Part shown: one piece after another, positions 32,130 to 43,639 of the stretch
Layout of the letters: every line of letters starts with the position of its first letter
Position numbering within the stretch: the first letter of the stretch is position 1
DNA from: Sarcophilus harrisii
Lineage: Eukaryota > Chordata > Mammalia > Dasyuromorphia > Dasyuridae
Reading direction: 5' to 3'
Assembly: GCF_902635505.1 (NCBI RefSeq)
Contig: NC_045431.1
Span: 620,001-684,000, forward strand
Length of the DNA stretch: 64,000 nt
Position numbers and translations under genes: made by a program
The notes under the pieces: model-generated
Told to the model about the DNA's origin: nothing
The model's database searches: none
What the model saw: only the letters and a program-made list of their open reading frames with translations

Positions 32130-32767
32130 ACCCATTTTGTAGAAGATAGTTTCTATTGCCAAGTTCATATCAGATGTGAGAAGCAATTTAAGATATTATG
32201 AAGAACTTACACCATTAGAAAAGGAGGGGAGCTCCTCCTATAGAGGGTCAGGGCAAACAGGCACTGAATGACATACTAGTAGCCAAAGAATATTAAGAAG
32301 GCTGGGAGAAAGGCCTCTAGCAGACTGAGTGGGTAGATCTTCTATGAAAGATTTGTGGAAGGCTAAGGACAGGAAGCACCTAAGATGCAAAGCTATGGGG
32401 GAGCTGTGGTCTGTTACACCAATGAGGGGAGAACCAAGAACTCACTTATCATAAATTCATTGTCATATATCAGAGAGAAGCTTTCACAAGGGGTAAGAGA
32501 CCCTAGATGACAAGTCAAGACTGATTTTGGGGAAAAGAACGGAATACTCATGAGTACTTACCATGGAGATGTGCTTACTCTCAAGTAGGTAATCAACACT
32601 CTTCCTCTGAGGATCAGCCAGAAACCAGGTGGAACAGATGGGGTGTGGAGTTATGGAAAGATCTTGGGCCAGCTCTGGAAACGAGAGACCGCAGGCTTCA
32701 CGGTGCAAGGAAAAACAAGACAGTGGTATTGCCAGTGTCTGCATTTAAATAACTACAATGGAACTTG
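32130..32767. other. Unassigned stretch
   Basis: No gene or known repeat recognised. A 34-bp segment at 32,206-32,239 recurs at 34,125-34,158 (see findings). Confidence 0.4.
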
Positions 32768-32900
32768 GTTTTTTGGTTCGTTTGTGTGGGATCCCACCTT
32801 TGTTATAAATGGTATATTGCACTGCTTGTTAGAAGAGTTTTTTGTTTGTGTCGGATCACACCTTTGTTATAAATGGTATATTGTACTGCTTGTAAGAAAG
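32768..32900 (+). repeat. Tandem duplication, ~64-bp unit
   Basis: Two copies lie back to back (32,768-32,835 and 32,836-32,900). Both contain GTTTGTGT, CACACCTTTGTTATAAATGG (first copy CCCACC) and TATATTG-ACTGCTTGT. Few differences separate the copies, so the duplication is fairly recent. Confidence 0.9.
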
Positions 32901-33290
32901 GCTCGGAATAATTGTGCAACACTGCTAATGATCCCAACTTGCTCTCTCTTGTGGAAGCTAATTAAAAAATACAAATACACTGAAACGCAATACCAATGGT
33001 GGGAGAGGAAATAGAAAAGACATTAACTGAGACGTATGTGACTGGAGAAGGAAGCGATCTGATCCTATGGGGAGAATGAGGGGCAAGAGGGCCATGCTGT
33101 CCTCATATCCAGGAAATGTTAAAAATGAGAACGAAAGCCTTCAGCAGATTGAGGAGAACTTCTTTAGAGAGTTTATAGAAAGATGGGGTTAAGTATCCCA
33201 TAGGTTGAAAGGTGAATTGGCTGCAAACGTCAATGGGTACCATATTGATTGAGTTCCAATGAAACAAGACCACAGAAGACTACTATAATA
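32901..33290. other. Unassigned stretch
   Basis: No gene or known repeat recognised. Confidence 0.4.
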
Positions 33291-33292
33291 AT

Positions 33293-33390
33293 AGTTTGTA
33301 TATATGCATGACAGTGTATATACATACATACACACAATACACACATGTATGTGTATGTCTACATGTAGGTAGGTGTGTATATATGTTTAT
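33293..33390 (+). repeat. TA/CA/TG-rich microsatellite patch
   Basis: Imperfect TATACA, CACACA and GTATG units, with short ORFs made only of this pattern. Confidence 0.75.
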
Positions 33391-33392
33391 AT

Positions 33393-33580
33393 GGAGACAA
33401 ATAAGTGGCTCAGTGGATAAAGCAATGGGGCTACAGTCAGGAAGACCCGAGTTCAAATACAGCCACAGACATTTACTAGTTGTTTGAACAAATCTGGGTT
33501 TGCCTTAATTTACTAAAGGAAAAAAAGCAAATCACATCACTCTGTTATCTTTGCCAAGAAAATCCCATGGACAGTGTGGT
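33393..33580 (+). mobile_element. Marsupial SINE
   Basis: 'aagtggctcagtggataaagcaatggggctacagtcaggaagacccgagttcaaatacagcc' head, then 'ttatctttgccaagaaaatcccatggacagtgtgg' tail of the RTE type. Confidence 0.85.
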
Positions 33581-33585
33581 ACATG

Positions 33586-33651
33586 GTAGTTATTATATAG
33601 CATAACATGGTAATATATGTAGCTATTATATAGCATAACATGGTAATATAC
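33586..33651 (+). repeat. 33-bp tandem duplication
   Basis: Two copies of a unit starting GTAGTTATTATATAGC (second copy GTAGCTATTATATAGC) and ending ATGGTAATATA sit head to tail directly after the SINE tail. Part of the unit looks like a duplicated SINE flank. Confidence 0.9.
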
Positions 33652-33889
33652 CAACACCAGTGTAGTCCACGAGATCACAAAATGTAGGACACTATTGACT
33701 AACTACAATGTGTATATATACATCCATCCATCCAGTGTTGCGTTTATTTAACAGAGAGAATACTCTCTCTGAATGTAGGTGGGAATACTGCTCTGCAATT
33801 GGAAATCTTAGAAAGTTGCCTGAAGCAGTGGGAGGTTGACTTGCTCAGGGCTAATTAGCCCCCGTGCAATGCCCTTTCTCTAATTTCTA

Positions 33890-34070
33890 TAGTATAGCAT
33901 TATATAAATTATTCCATTTAATCCTCACAATTATGCTGTGAAATTTGTAGTGCAACCATTATTCCCATTTTAAGGATGAGGAAATTGAAATATAAATGAA
34001 ATGATTTGTAAGTGAACCAGGAGTGGGCTAGAAGGGTTCTACTTCTAAACTCATGAATCTCTAAGAGCTG
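33890..34070 (-). mobile_element. MIR, antisense
   Basis: 'ttccatttaatcctcacaattatgctgtgaaatttg', 'ttattcccattttaaggatgaggaaattg' is the long antisense MIR form. Confidence 0.7.
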
Positions 34071-34082
34071 CTTCTTAGTCAA

Positions 34083-34215
34083 TTTATTTCAACAAACATT
34101 TGTTAAACACCTACCATGTGTTTACTTACACCATTAGAAAAGGGAGTGGGCTCCTCCTTCCTGGATGATGGATTAAAAAAAAAGACACAGTCCTTGCCCT
34201 TGGGATCTAATATTC
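34083..34215 (-). mobile_element. L2-like fragment, antisense
   Basis: 'tttatttcaacaaacatttgttaaacacctaccatgtg', then, after about 60 foreign bases, 'gacacagtccttgcccttgggatctaatattctactgg'. Confidence 0.55.
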
Positions 34216-35865
34216 TACTGGATATAAATTTTCCTGAATATATACATGTATGCATCCAGTAGTTGTGATCTGATTGGTGAGAGATAGCCACCCAGGTACC
34301 AGTGTATGAGTGTCTGTCCTGTGTTAACTCCTGTCAAAATCCTCCTGTCAGTCTGCTTGAGGACCACAGCCAACACATTAGATACTTTCCTCATATATTC
34401 TTGATGTAGTATAAATAGAAATGGAACAAAAAGAGCCAACTGCCATTTATCCCACCTTCTTGCTGTAAGCCCGGCTTTTTGCTGAGTATTTCCATGATGC
34501 TAAACTTTGGGTTCTCCTGCACTGCAACTCTTTGGCATTCTTAAGATCTATAACTCACAGCCCCATGACCTCATTGGTTCAAAAAAGTCTTGTCTTGGGG
34601 AGAAATTTGGGATGATTAAAAAAAAATCTGTTCAATTTCCCAAAAGAAAACTTGCAAATACTGTTTTTTAAAAATTTTTTCCATGCCCAGGTGACTAGAT
34701 CATATATTACATCATTGCTTTATTTCCATTGATCTAAGGACAATCTCCCAATGTGTTGTGTGGTACCTAGGAATCAAAATCTTCCTCACGGGACTGGTTT
34801 GCTCACGTGTCTCCCAGTAACTTAAGGTTTCACCACTAGGCCTGTACTCAAATTCTTTCCAGCTTGGTAGGACCTGCGAGAATTCATGTTTTGCTGGCAC
34901 AATCTTTAAGAATTTAGGACCCATTCCTTGCCAAGATAGACATGAAAAGAGTTCTTTAGAGAGCCAGGAGATGTCACAAGGATGAGTCCTTGCTTTAAAT
35001 ATATCAACTTCATTCAGAGGACAGAAAATAGACAGTACCTTCAACTTGCCCTAAAGATTCATTTAGGAATCCAAATAGCTTCAATGTTCAGCCAAGACTG
35101 TGCTGGGACTGCCAAGAGGGTGCTCATTGTCTTCGGTGATTGATCTGCTTTTTGAGGAGAAAGCCCGACCCAGCTCTCGGCTTGAAACTTTCCCGACCTG
35201 GTCTGCATTTTGATTTGGTACAATTAAGCTTGATGAGTCTGATTGCTCCCTCCTGAGTTGGGGGGAGAAGACATAAGGGAGAGTGGAAAGACATAGACCA
35301 CTGAGGCAGGAAATCAGCATTCAGGTTACTTGGGCTGCTCCCTAGTTGGGTGATCCTACTTTCCTGCTTTTATAGGCAAAGTGAGTTAAAAAATCTTTGG
35401 ATTGCTGCACTTAGTGTAGGTAAAATCCTTCGTTACCAGCCAGTGATATAGAAGTATAAGCTTATTTATGTTGTAACATCTCTCCTTTCCTTCTTTCCTT
35501 CTCTTTCCCAGCCATCAGCAGTGAGAGAGGCCTGGGAAGTGAGTACAGAAAGAGGGGCCTTGCTACCAACTTCCTATGTAGCCTTTGACAAGTCAGAATC
35601 ATTTTTCTCAGGATACAGGATGTGAAACCATAATCTGTGAGGTTCCTTTCTCTGCTGAGGTTGGATGTCCTCCCATAGGGATCTCTCCTGCCCTGCCATT
35701 CTACATTTTAGGTAGATTCTCTCCTTCTCTAATATTCTATAAGTAGAGTTTTTTTTTTTAATGGAACACTTACTTTCTCTTCTTTTTGTTTTCAAGATTA
35801 CTAAATTAGTAGATAAAGGGAACGTTGTGGGTATAATTTAGCTAAATTAGGAAAGAAAGAAGGAA
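34216..35865. other. Unassigned stretch
   Basis: About 1.6 kb without a recognised gene or repeat. Minus-strand ORFs of 110 and 79 codons near 34,712-35,320 have no domain features and no start or splice support. Confidence 0.4.
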
Positions 35866-36092
35866 GGAAACTGGATTTATTAAGTGTCTGATATGTGCTG
35901 GGCAGTGTTAAGCACTTTATACATTATTTTGATCCTCACAACTTTCCTGGCAGGTAGGTGCTAGCTTTATCCCCATTTACAATTGAGGAAATGAAGGCAG
36001 ATAGAGATTAACTGATTTTCCTGGGAGTATGCTGCTAGTAAGAAGCCAGATTTGAATTCAGGTCTTTCTGATTGCAGATAGGCTGGACTCCC
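35866..36092 (-). mobile_element. MIR-type SINE (long form), antisense
   Basis: 'tttattaagtgtctgatatgtgctgggcagtgttaagcactttatacattattttgatcctcacaac', 'ccccatttacaattgaggaaatgaagg', 'agatttgaattcaggtctttctg'. Nearly full length. Confidence 0.8.
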
Positions 36093-36114
36093 TGGCTGGG
36101 TTTTTTTGGTGGGT

Positions 36115-37115
36115 TGGTTTTGGGGCAAAGCTTTTGATAAAGTTCCATATATCATTGCTGTGAAGAAGATGGAGAGATTGTGGACTGCAAAGCCAGGTGG
36201 ATTCAGAAGCGGTTGGATGAGCAGACACCATACGTAGTGAACAACGGCTCCATGGAAGCGTGGCAGGTCTTCGGCCGAGTCTCTCCGGGATCTGTGCTTG
36301 GCCCTTTGCTGTTCAGCATTCTATATTGGTGACTTGGATAGAAGCACACATGGCCTGCTCATCAAAGTTTCAGATGGCACGGAGCTGAGAAGGCGAGCTA
36401 ATATAGCAGCTGATGGAATCGGGAGCCAAAGGGATCTTGGCAGGCTAGAGTGTTAGGCTGAATCTAATAAGCTGAAATCCAATAGGGATAAATGGAAAGC
36501 CTTGCCCTTGGATACGGAATTCAATCTCGTGAGTAGGGAAGCTGTGGGTAGACAGCAGTTGTCTTGAAAAAGATCTGGGGGCTTTAGTGAGCTACCAGCT
36601 CAATATATGTCTCCAGAGTGATGTCAGTCAAAAGCGCTAATATAATCTCGAGCCACAAGGAGAGGGGCAGAGCCTCCAGTAACGGGGAGTTGATCTCCCA
36701 CCGTACTCTGGCTTCTCAAACCTCCTCGGGAATATTGCATCTGCCTCTGAGTGCCACAGAGGAGGGCGGCGGGAACGGTGAAGGGCTTTCTGTGTATGTG
36801 GTTATGGGAGCATTAATGAAAGAGCTGGCCACGTTCAGCCTGGAGAGTAGAAGGCCTTGGCTGGGTTCAAGTATTTGAAGGCTTTTCACAGAGAGGAGGA
36901 GACAAGGGGCTTATTTAGTTTGGCCTGGGAAGGCAGAACTAGGCGCAAGTGGGTAAAGTTGCAAGAGACCGGGTTAAGCTTGATATTAGGGGAAATCTCT
37001 TCCAGTCAGAGCTGTCCCAGGGCTTTCTAGGCAGGACTTGGTTTCCCCTTCCTACGATGTCTTCAAGCAGGAGCAGGATCATTGCTGGATGTATTATGGG
37101 GCCTGTGTTATATGT
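36115..37115 (+). mobile_element. L3 (CR1-type) LINE, ~1 kb, RT end and 3' end
   Basis: Read with frameshifts allowed, the + strand gives the CR1/L3 reverse transcriptase motif GSVLGPLLFSI (near 36,285-36,320), then a degenerate 'KFADDT'-type block (here KVSDGTEL), 'DLGRLE', 'SNRDKWKAL', and the downstream 'NIIS ... GELI..RTLASQTSS' region. It ends with the L3 3' module 'gaaatctcttccagtcagagctgtcccagggc'. The catalytic DD is lost (SDG), so the copy is long dead. It is the longest L3 piece in the window. Confidence 0.85.
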
Positions 37116-37845
37116 TATAGTGGCCCGGTGTTTCCTCTGAGTACTCTTCCAGCTAATAGATCCTGTGACTGTGTGATCTTAAATCCTGACAACTTGGCGT
37201 TATCACCTTCCTTGCATCACCAACACTATTTTCTTTAAAAGAAAAGAAATACAACCTCACGCAATTGCTTTTTCACTTTCTGCCTTAACGGATTCACACT
37301 TGGCATTTTCTACATTGGCAGTTAATGCCTTTTTCTTCCTTTTTAGTTGTGTCATCTTGATGCTCCTTTTGTCACCAACTAACTGTAGTTGATTGGCTCT
37401 TGTCCAAGGAGCATTCTAGATGTCTGACTGGGGAAGAACCTATATTTTCCCTGTAATTTCCAGCCCCAGGCTATTTGAATCAAAGGATTCGCATTGGTTC
37501 TGTATTGAGATCCATGAGACTTCCTTATTGTCAGAAAAATTGGAACATAGCTGCGTAAAGATGATTCAGGCTACCGGGAGAATGATAGATTTGTCATAGA
37601 GTTATTCAGCTCCTTTATCCTTCCCAGTCCCTATCCCCTTTTGTCAGATAATATCACTCCTCCCCTTTAGCTTTTTGTTGTTCTTAGACCATCATTTCCT
37701 GCTGGGTGTCTTTTTTCCCTTAGACAGAATGCAGTCTGTCAAATTAACAAATTTCAGCCATCAGCTGAGCAGTCCAAGACAGTAGGAAGCACCTTGTTGA
37801 ATCACAGATGGGGAAAGGAGGTCAGAAATCATATATTCCCATAGT
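37116..37845. other. Unassigned stretch
   Basis: No gene or known repeat recognised. Confidence 0.4.
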
Positions 37846-37849
37846 CACA

Positions 37850-38205
37850 GACTTTGGAAATTGGAAGGGTTCTCAGAGGCAGTCTAGTCCAAATGGTTGA
37901 AGCAAATCTGTGCTGGAAGACCCCCAAGGAGGGGGACACAAACTGACATCTCTCCAAGTAGCTTGGACTGGACAGCTCGAACTGTGTCATGGTGTCCTAT
38001 ACTGGAGTTGGAATGAGAAAGCCCGAGTTTGGGCCTTGGCTCTATTACCTAAATGTGTGCTTCTGAGGAAGCAGTCAACCATGTTCTTTTTTTGTTCCTT
38101 CTGGAAAGGAACGGAATCGGTATTTGCTCCATTTACTTCACTGGGCTTTTGGGAAGGAGGAACTTTGTAAACCTTAAAGCACCACATAAATATGAGCTGT
38201 TTGCT
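37850..38205 (+). mobile_element. L3-like antisense piece followed by a sense MIR
   Basis: About 37,850-37,945 has 'ttggaagggttctcagaggcagtctagtcc' (antisense MIR3/L3-like). About 37,985-38,205 is a long-form sense MIR: 'gagttggaatgagaaagcccgagtttgggccttggctctattaccta', ending 'tttgtaaaccttaaagcaccacataaatatgagctg'. Confidence 0.6.
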
Positions 38206-38425
38206 ATTGGAGAAGGGTTTCTTCTTCACCTCAGCCCTAGTTTTGAGAATTGGCAATTGGCTTTTAAAGTTGCTGAGGGCACACAACTAAACAATGGCAT
38301 GTCCCCATTTCATTTGATGGACATTTCTTTCTTTCTTTTTTTTTTTTTTTTTCTTTCAAGGTTTTGGAACTGTGATTTCCTCAGTATAGGGAATTTCCAG
38401 GATAGAAACTCCTTCTAAGTCATAT
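38206..38425. other. Unassigned, with T-rich tract
   Basis: A T/C-rich run lies at 38,326-38,358. No gene seen. Confidence 0.4.
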
Positions 38426-38429
38426 CAGA

Positions 38430-38730
38430 GATCAGGCAGCTAGGTGGAATAATGGGTAAAGCCAGGACTTGAATTAGCATTAAAATCTGCCCTCCAACCC
38501 TTATCAGCAGTATAATTATCAGCAAGATTATTAACTTCTGTCTGCCTCAGTTTCCTATTCTGTTCAAAGGAGATAATAATAACCTCCCTCCAAATGTTGA
38601 TATGAGGATCAAATGAAAGAATATTTATGAAATGTTTTATAAACCTTAAGGGACTAGGTAAGTTCCATCATCATTATCATTGCTATTACTGTCACCATTA
38701 CGATTATTATTACTATCACTTATAGCCCTG
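38430..38730 (+). mobile_element. MIR-type SINE (long form)
   Basis: 'caggcagctaggtggaataatgggtaaagccaggacttgaa', 'ctgcctcagtttcctattctgttc', 'gaggatcaaatgaaagaatatttatgaaatgttttataaacctt', and a trailing ATT/ATC-rich end. Confidence 0.75.
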
Positions 38731-39224
38731 GGAAATCTCTGGGGCACTGAGAAGTTGTCACCGGTCCATAGATGGATATCCAGAATGTGAAAAGGGTAGG
38801 GCTTGACCACAGTTTTTTTTTTTTTTTTTCCCCCGGTTCAGTGTTGGCCCTCTATTTATTTGGCAATATTTCATTGCTTCTTTTAAAGCAAAAACAGGAG
38901 GGGAGAATTTATTTTGCTTTATTTTTAACCATGCCTAGAAATGGTCGTTTGGCAAGTGTTTAAGTGAAGTCAGTAATTAGAATCGTATCACTATCTAGGA
39001 ATGGTCAGTTAACGTTTTTGAATAGGTGCTGTTCAGTGCTAAGGAGTGTTAAGGCATATTCCGCCTCTCTTCTTCCCCGATTTCTGTTCCCAAGAGCTTC
39101 TGATTCTATATTCTGGAGATCATCTAGGCTGGAGAACTGAAAGCTTAATTTGAATTGATGCGAGCTCCTCATGTTTATGGAAACTGTTATTTGTAGACTG
39201 GGACAGAGTAATTTGGAGTCGGCA
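38731..39224. other. Unassigned stretch
   Basis: An 18-base T run at 38,812-38,829; otherwise no gene or repeat recognised. Confidence 0.4.
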
Positions 39225-39375
39225 GCACCCTCAGAAATCATACAGTCCAGTTCACATTTTTACAGCTCAGCAAACTGAGGTCCACAAAGTGCAAATTACT
39301 TCCGTCAAATTGCCCCAAAGCCCCATAACTAGCTGGGCCTGCCTCCATACCCAGCACTCTTTTCATTGTATCGGC
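39225..39375 (-). mobile_element. MIR3-like, antisense
   Basis: 'agaaatcatacagtccagttcacatttttacagctcagcaaactgagg', 'cccataactagctgggcc', 'acccagcactcttttc'. Confidence 0.65.
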
Positions 39376-39519
39376 TTCATTTAGTAACCACAGGTTCTAA
39401 CAATTCAGTTTCAGTCAGGTGACTGTGCTTGTGCTATTTGCTGCTCCGGGTGTTGTATAGCTTCAAAGGGATAATGGATGTCAGGTGCTTTTGTGACTGA
39501 AAAAGTGCTTTATTAACAC

Positions 39520-39788
39520 TTGGAGCAACTAGATGTGCAATGACTAGAGCACAGGACTGGGAGCCTGGCAGACTCATTTATCTTCCTGGGTTTAAATGTG
39601 ACTTTAAGACATTTACTGGCTGTGTGATTCTGGGCAAGTCACTTAACCCTGCTCGCCTCAGTTTCCTCATCTGTAAAGTGAGTTGGAAAAGGAAATGGAA
39701 AAAGCACTTCAGTATCTCTGCCAAAAAAACACCAAATGGGGTAATGAAGTGTTGGACATGACTGAAGAGGACTGAACAACTATAATAG
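39520..39788 (+). mobile_element. RTE-tailed marsupial SINE
   Basis: Complete sense copy: 'ggagcaactagatgtgcaatgactagagcac', 'tctgggcaagtcacttaaccctgctcgcctcagtttcctcatctgtaaagtgag', RTE tail 'cttcagtatctctgccaaaaaaacaccaaatggggtaatgaag', end 'gaggactgaacaactataatag'. Confidence 0.9.
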
Positions 39789-39837
39789 CACTTACAGGTA
39801 GGTATTCTATTTACATTTTCCTCATAATGTAAGCCAC

Positions 39838-39965
39838 AGTCCGGTAGTCAGAAAGAGCCCGACTTTAAACTCTACTTTTGACCCTGACTGGCACAGGAGA
39901 TCCCCTAGCTTCTCTGTGTCCCTGACAACACTCTAAGAAAGCGCTTAAGCAACTGAAAACTTCGG
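39838..39965 (+). mobile_element. MIR
   Basis: 'tagtcagaaagagcccgactttaaactctacttttgaccctgactggcacaggagatcccctagcttctctgtgtcc' follows the sense MIR core. Confidence 0.55.
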
Positions 39966-40489
39966 GATCTTCTTTAATGGAGGGAATTTCTGCACAAGGA
40001 GCTTCCCCATTTCATTCTCTCTCTCTTAAAAAAAGAAAGAAGAAGCTCCTGGCTTTTGATAAAAATGTTTAAGGAAAGTTGAATTTGGTTCTACCCTTCC
40101 TTCTTAAGAGAAGGGATTGTCTCCCTCCTTGACTTCCTGGAGTAGTTTAAGCAGGATAGGTACCTTCTCCTCTGGTGTAGAAAGGCATCCGCCATGGGAA
40201 CCACTTCACCACGGGGTTGTGATGATGATAACACATGCTCCCTCTTATCAAGTATATCAAAGTCTCTGGAGCCCCAGGAAGCCTCTTTTTTATATTTGAT
40301 GAAATTGGGGCCAAGTGGGTTCCCAAGAACCAGCTGTAGCACTCTTCTCACTGAATACTGTGAACCACCTCCAAATTCTTCTCTTATTGGTCACAGATTG
40401 CTATAGTTCAGGTTCATCTCCAGGTTTAGTTGAGATATTAAGATGTTAATGGCTGACTGTTCTCCCAACCCCTCTCTCCACTTCCCAGC
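39966..40489. other. Unassigned stretch
   Basis: Overlapping short ORFs on both strands at 40,091-40,406 show no family signal. No repeat recognised. Confidence 0.4.
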
Positions 40490-40755
40490 TTGTCCCCTTA
40501 AAATCCCACATTTCTTTCCAAGCTCAGGCCAAATGTTGCCTTCTACATGAAGCATTTCCTGGTCCCTCTGGCTTTCCCCTCAAGTACCTTTGATTGCTTT
40601 GTATTTGTTCAGGTATTTATTTTTTCTCCCTCAATAGAGTATAAGCTCTTCAGGAATAGGGACTATTTATATAATTTTAATGTAAGTTTGAACTTTAATT
40701 CTGAACCCTCAGTGCCTACTGTTCATTGGAGTATAGTAAATGCTTAAATAATATT
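40490..40755 (+). mobile_element. L2 3' end, sense
   Basis: 'ttccaagctcaggccaaatgttgccttctacatgaagcatttcctggtccc' (ORF2 end/3' UTR), 'agagtataagctcttcaggaatagggac', and the end 'gtatagtaaatgcttaaataatattt'. Confidence 0.85.
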
Positions 40756-41689
40756 TATCAGCCGAGTTTGAAGCTCCACATCAGGCCGGTCATTAGATGG
40801 CAGGGCACAAAGGACGTAACAAACCCAGACAGTCATTGTTTTTTTCCATTGAGAAACCCTGGTGCCTTTCAGTCTCTGGCCCATTTTCCTCCGGCACACC
40901 AGATATCTTATTTATTTATTTTTTTAAAAAGCATTAGATACTTCAGGGCTTTGGCTAATCTGTCAAATGCAGAATTATTGACACAAAGACCTTTTTCCTC
41001 CCAAATCTTTCAGCTCCATGATGTTATTAGCTTTTATGGGAGCTTATGGTTTTTGTACCTTCTCTAATTTGCCGATATTGAACTTGTAAGGCCCCAGCAA
41101 CATACTTGATAAGACCTACAATTTTCCCCCTCTAGAGAACTTCTTATCTAGATACATGAAAGACAGGATCCTTGGCTTCCTTAGTGTCCTTACTCCCTTC
41201 ACTGATGCAGATTTTGGCCCTACTACACTTTAGTAAGTCATTTTCATGAGTTGCGGTCGCTAAAAACAAAATGAAAAAAAAAAAAAAAACATAGCCTCAT
41301 AGCCAGACTTTGGGTAATACATGTGCATGCACACAAATGCATTGTGTACATGTACACACATACATACACACATGGTCACTTAGCTAAGTCAATTCTCTGA
41401 GTATTTTATTGAATTTGTACAGGAATCCCTTCCAACTTGGGAGAGGCTACAAGAAATTGCACCCTCCTAGCAGAGCTTTTGGAAATCCAGGGTCGAGTCT
41501 GTGGCCAAAGTGGGGCTTCAGAGGGAGACTTTAATAGACTGTGTTCATTCAAAGTCCACTAGTTCTGCCTTTGTGAGAATACCACTGGGACTGTAGGTTC
41601 TGATTGTGCAAAAGGTCTTTCTAAGCAAGCCAAGAGTTAGGTAGTGAAGAGGGACTGCTTCATATTTTGAAGAGGATTATTTAAATGCA
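40756..41689. other. Unassigned stretch
   Basis: Contains an A run at 41,273-41,289 and a CA/TG-rich patch at 41,315-41,375. No gene or clear repeat. Confidence 0.4.
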
Positions 41690-41844
41690 GTTATTCCTTG
41701 TTGCTTGTAGGATAAAATATCAGCCATTTCTGCATAGTTTTAAAAATCCTATACAACCGGGCTCTCTTCAAAACAAGAGTCCCGTTAACATTTTATCAGA
41801 AAAAAGAAAAAAAATGTTGGTGTCTCCTCATATCAACAAATAGG

Positions 41845-42480
41845 CATTTGAAAAATCTTTGTTCTGTGGCTATTGGTGGGCTGGACAATGTGGATTCAAG
41901 TACAGAGCAGGAGATGATCTAACATTCTAATGGAGGAGACAAGGGTGTATAACATGTACCTTTCTCTCTTACTATCCTGTGTAGATACATAGATACATAT
42001 GTATAAATGCATACATATTTTACACAAATTTATATATAAATACACTTGTCAGGAAAGACTTCATGTATGTGTAAGATAATACGTCAGCTGTGTTTGAAAG
42101 GAAGAGATACTCTGAGGTGCGAGTAAGGAGGGAGTAAATTCTGGATTTTGAGGAGGGTCAGTGCTAAGACCTCAAGTTGGGTAATGAATGCATGAGCACA
42201 GAGATAAAATGAGATATAAAGAGACAAAATGAAGAAAGGAGAAATAGTGTCCAAAGTGTCTGGAAAGAGAGATTAAGGCAGGTTATACAGCTTTTTGAAA
42301 GCCAAGCAGAAAGGTTTTTAGTTTATCTTAGAGCTATTATGAAGCTGCTGGGGTCAAGGAAAGCTGTAGGAAGAGATCATGAGAGGATGATGAGAATAAG
42401 AACTGTTGAGAAAGAGTGAGACTTGGGCATGTCTGAAGGTACCAAAAAGGAAATAATAGATAAGAATTATTAAGACAACC
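41845..42480 (-). mobile_element. L2, antisense
   Basis: Antisense L2 order: 'gagcaggagatgatctaacattctaatggaggagac', 'aggagggtcagtgctaagacctcaagttgg', 'ggcaggttatacagctttttgaaagccaagcag'. A short sense L2-like piece lies before it at about 41,690-41,770 ('aggataaaatatcagccatttctgcatag'). Confidence 0.65.
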
Positions 42481-42872
42481 AAAAGGTGCTGAAAATAAAG
42501 GGGTATTTTTTTTCCAGCCAAGTTCACAGACCATCTTGAAATCTATCCATGGTCTGCTTGGGGATCCCTGGATCTTAGGTTAAGAACATCATGCCTGGAG
42601 AAACTCTGAGGCACCTTCTAATTCAAACTCTGTCCTGAGCCCAGCCTTGTCGAAATGGCCACAAGTTAAAATTCACAATAGGAAATTAAGAATGTTTCCT
42701 GAATATGACAGCTGGTGAAGTCTTAATACTAATAAAGAAAGAAAAAATTTAGCTCTGTTGCACTTGTCTTGAAGATGACAGGTCAAAAATTGTTAAATCT
42801 AGAACCTCAAAGAAAAATGCGGATTGGCTTTAACCCCCAAAGAAAATTCCTGAAAGAGCTCAATTTTTTTTC

Positions 42873-43605
42873 TTTTATTATTATTATAGCTTTTTATTTA
42901 CAGAACATATGCGTGGGTATTTTTCCAGATCAACCCTTGCAAAACCTTCTGTTCCAACTTTTCCCCTCCTTCCTCCCACCCCCTCCCCTAGATGGCAGAT
43001 AGTCCCATATATGTTAAATATGTCAAAGTATATGTTAAATACAATATATGTATACATATTTATACAGTTCTCTTGTTTCACAAAAGAAGATCAGATTTAG
43101 AAAAAAAAGTAAAAATAACCTGAGAAGGAAAACAAAAATGTAAGCAGACAACAGGAGTGGAAATGCTATGTGGTGGTCTACTCATTTCCCATAGTTCTTT
43201 TCATCACTTTCTGTTCATCACTGATCAGTCGGAACTGATTTGGATCCTCTTATTGTTGAAGATAGCCACTTCCATCAGAATTGACCCTCATATAGTATTG
43301 TTGTTGCCATGTGCAATGCACTCAGCATGAGTTCATGTAAATCTCTCCAGGCCTCTTTGTATTCATCCTGCTGGTCATTTCTTATAGAACAATAATATTC
43401 CATAACATTCATATTCCACAATTTACCCAACCATTCTTCAATTTAAGGGTATCCATTCATTTTCCAGCTTCTAGCTACTACAAACAGTGCTGCCACAAAC
43501 ATTTTGGCACATACAGGTCTCTTTCCCTTCTTTAAAATCTCTTTTGGGATATAAGCTGTGTAACAGCACTGCTGGATCAAAGGGTATACACAGTTTGATA
43601 ACCTT
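42873..43605 (-). mobile_element. L1 3' part, antisense
   Basis: Same family as the copy at 1,557: poly-A (T-rich) tail, 3' UTR ('gcgtgggtatttttccagatcaacccttgcaaaacc'), then the ORF2 C-terminus reading on the minus strand (MEYYCSIRN, 'DEYKEAWRDLHELML'-like) and further upstream 'CGSTVCSS'. It reaches further into ORF2 than the copy at 1,557. An inexact flank repeat, GAGCTCAATTTTTTTT and GAACTCAAAATTTTTT, may be its TSD. Confidence 0.85.
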
Positions 43606-43639
43606 TTGGAACTCAAAATTTTTTAAAAAATCAAATGGG

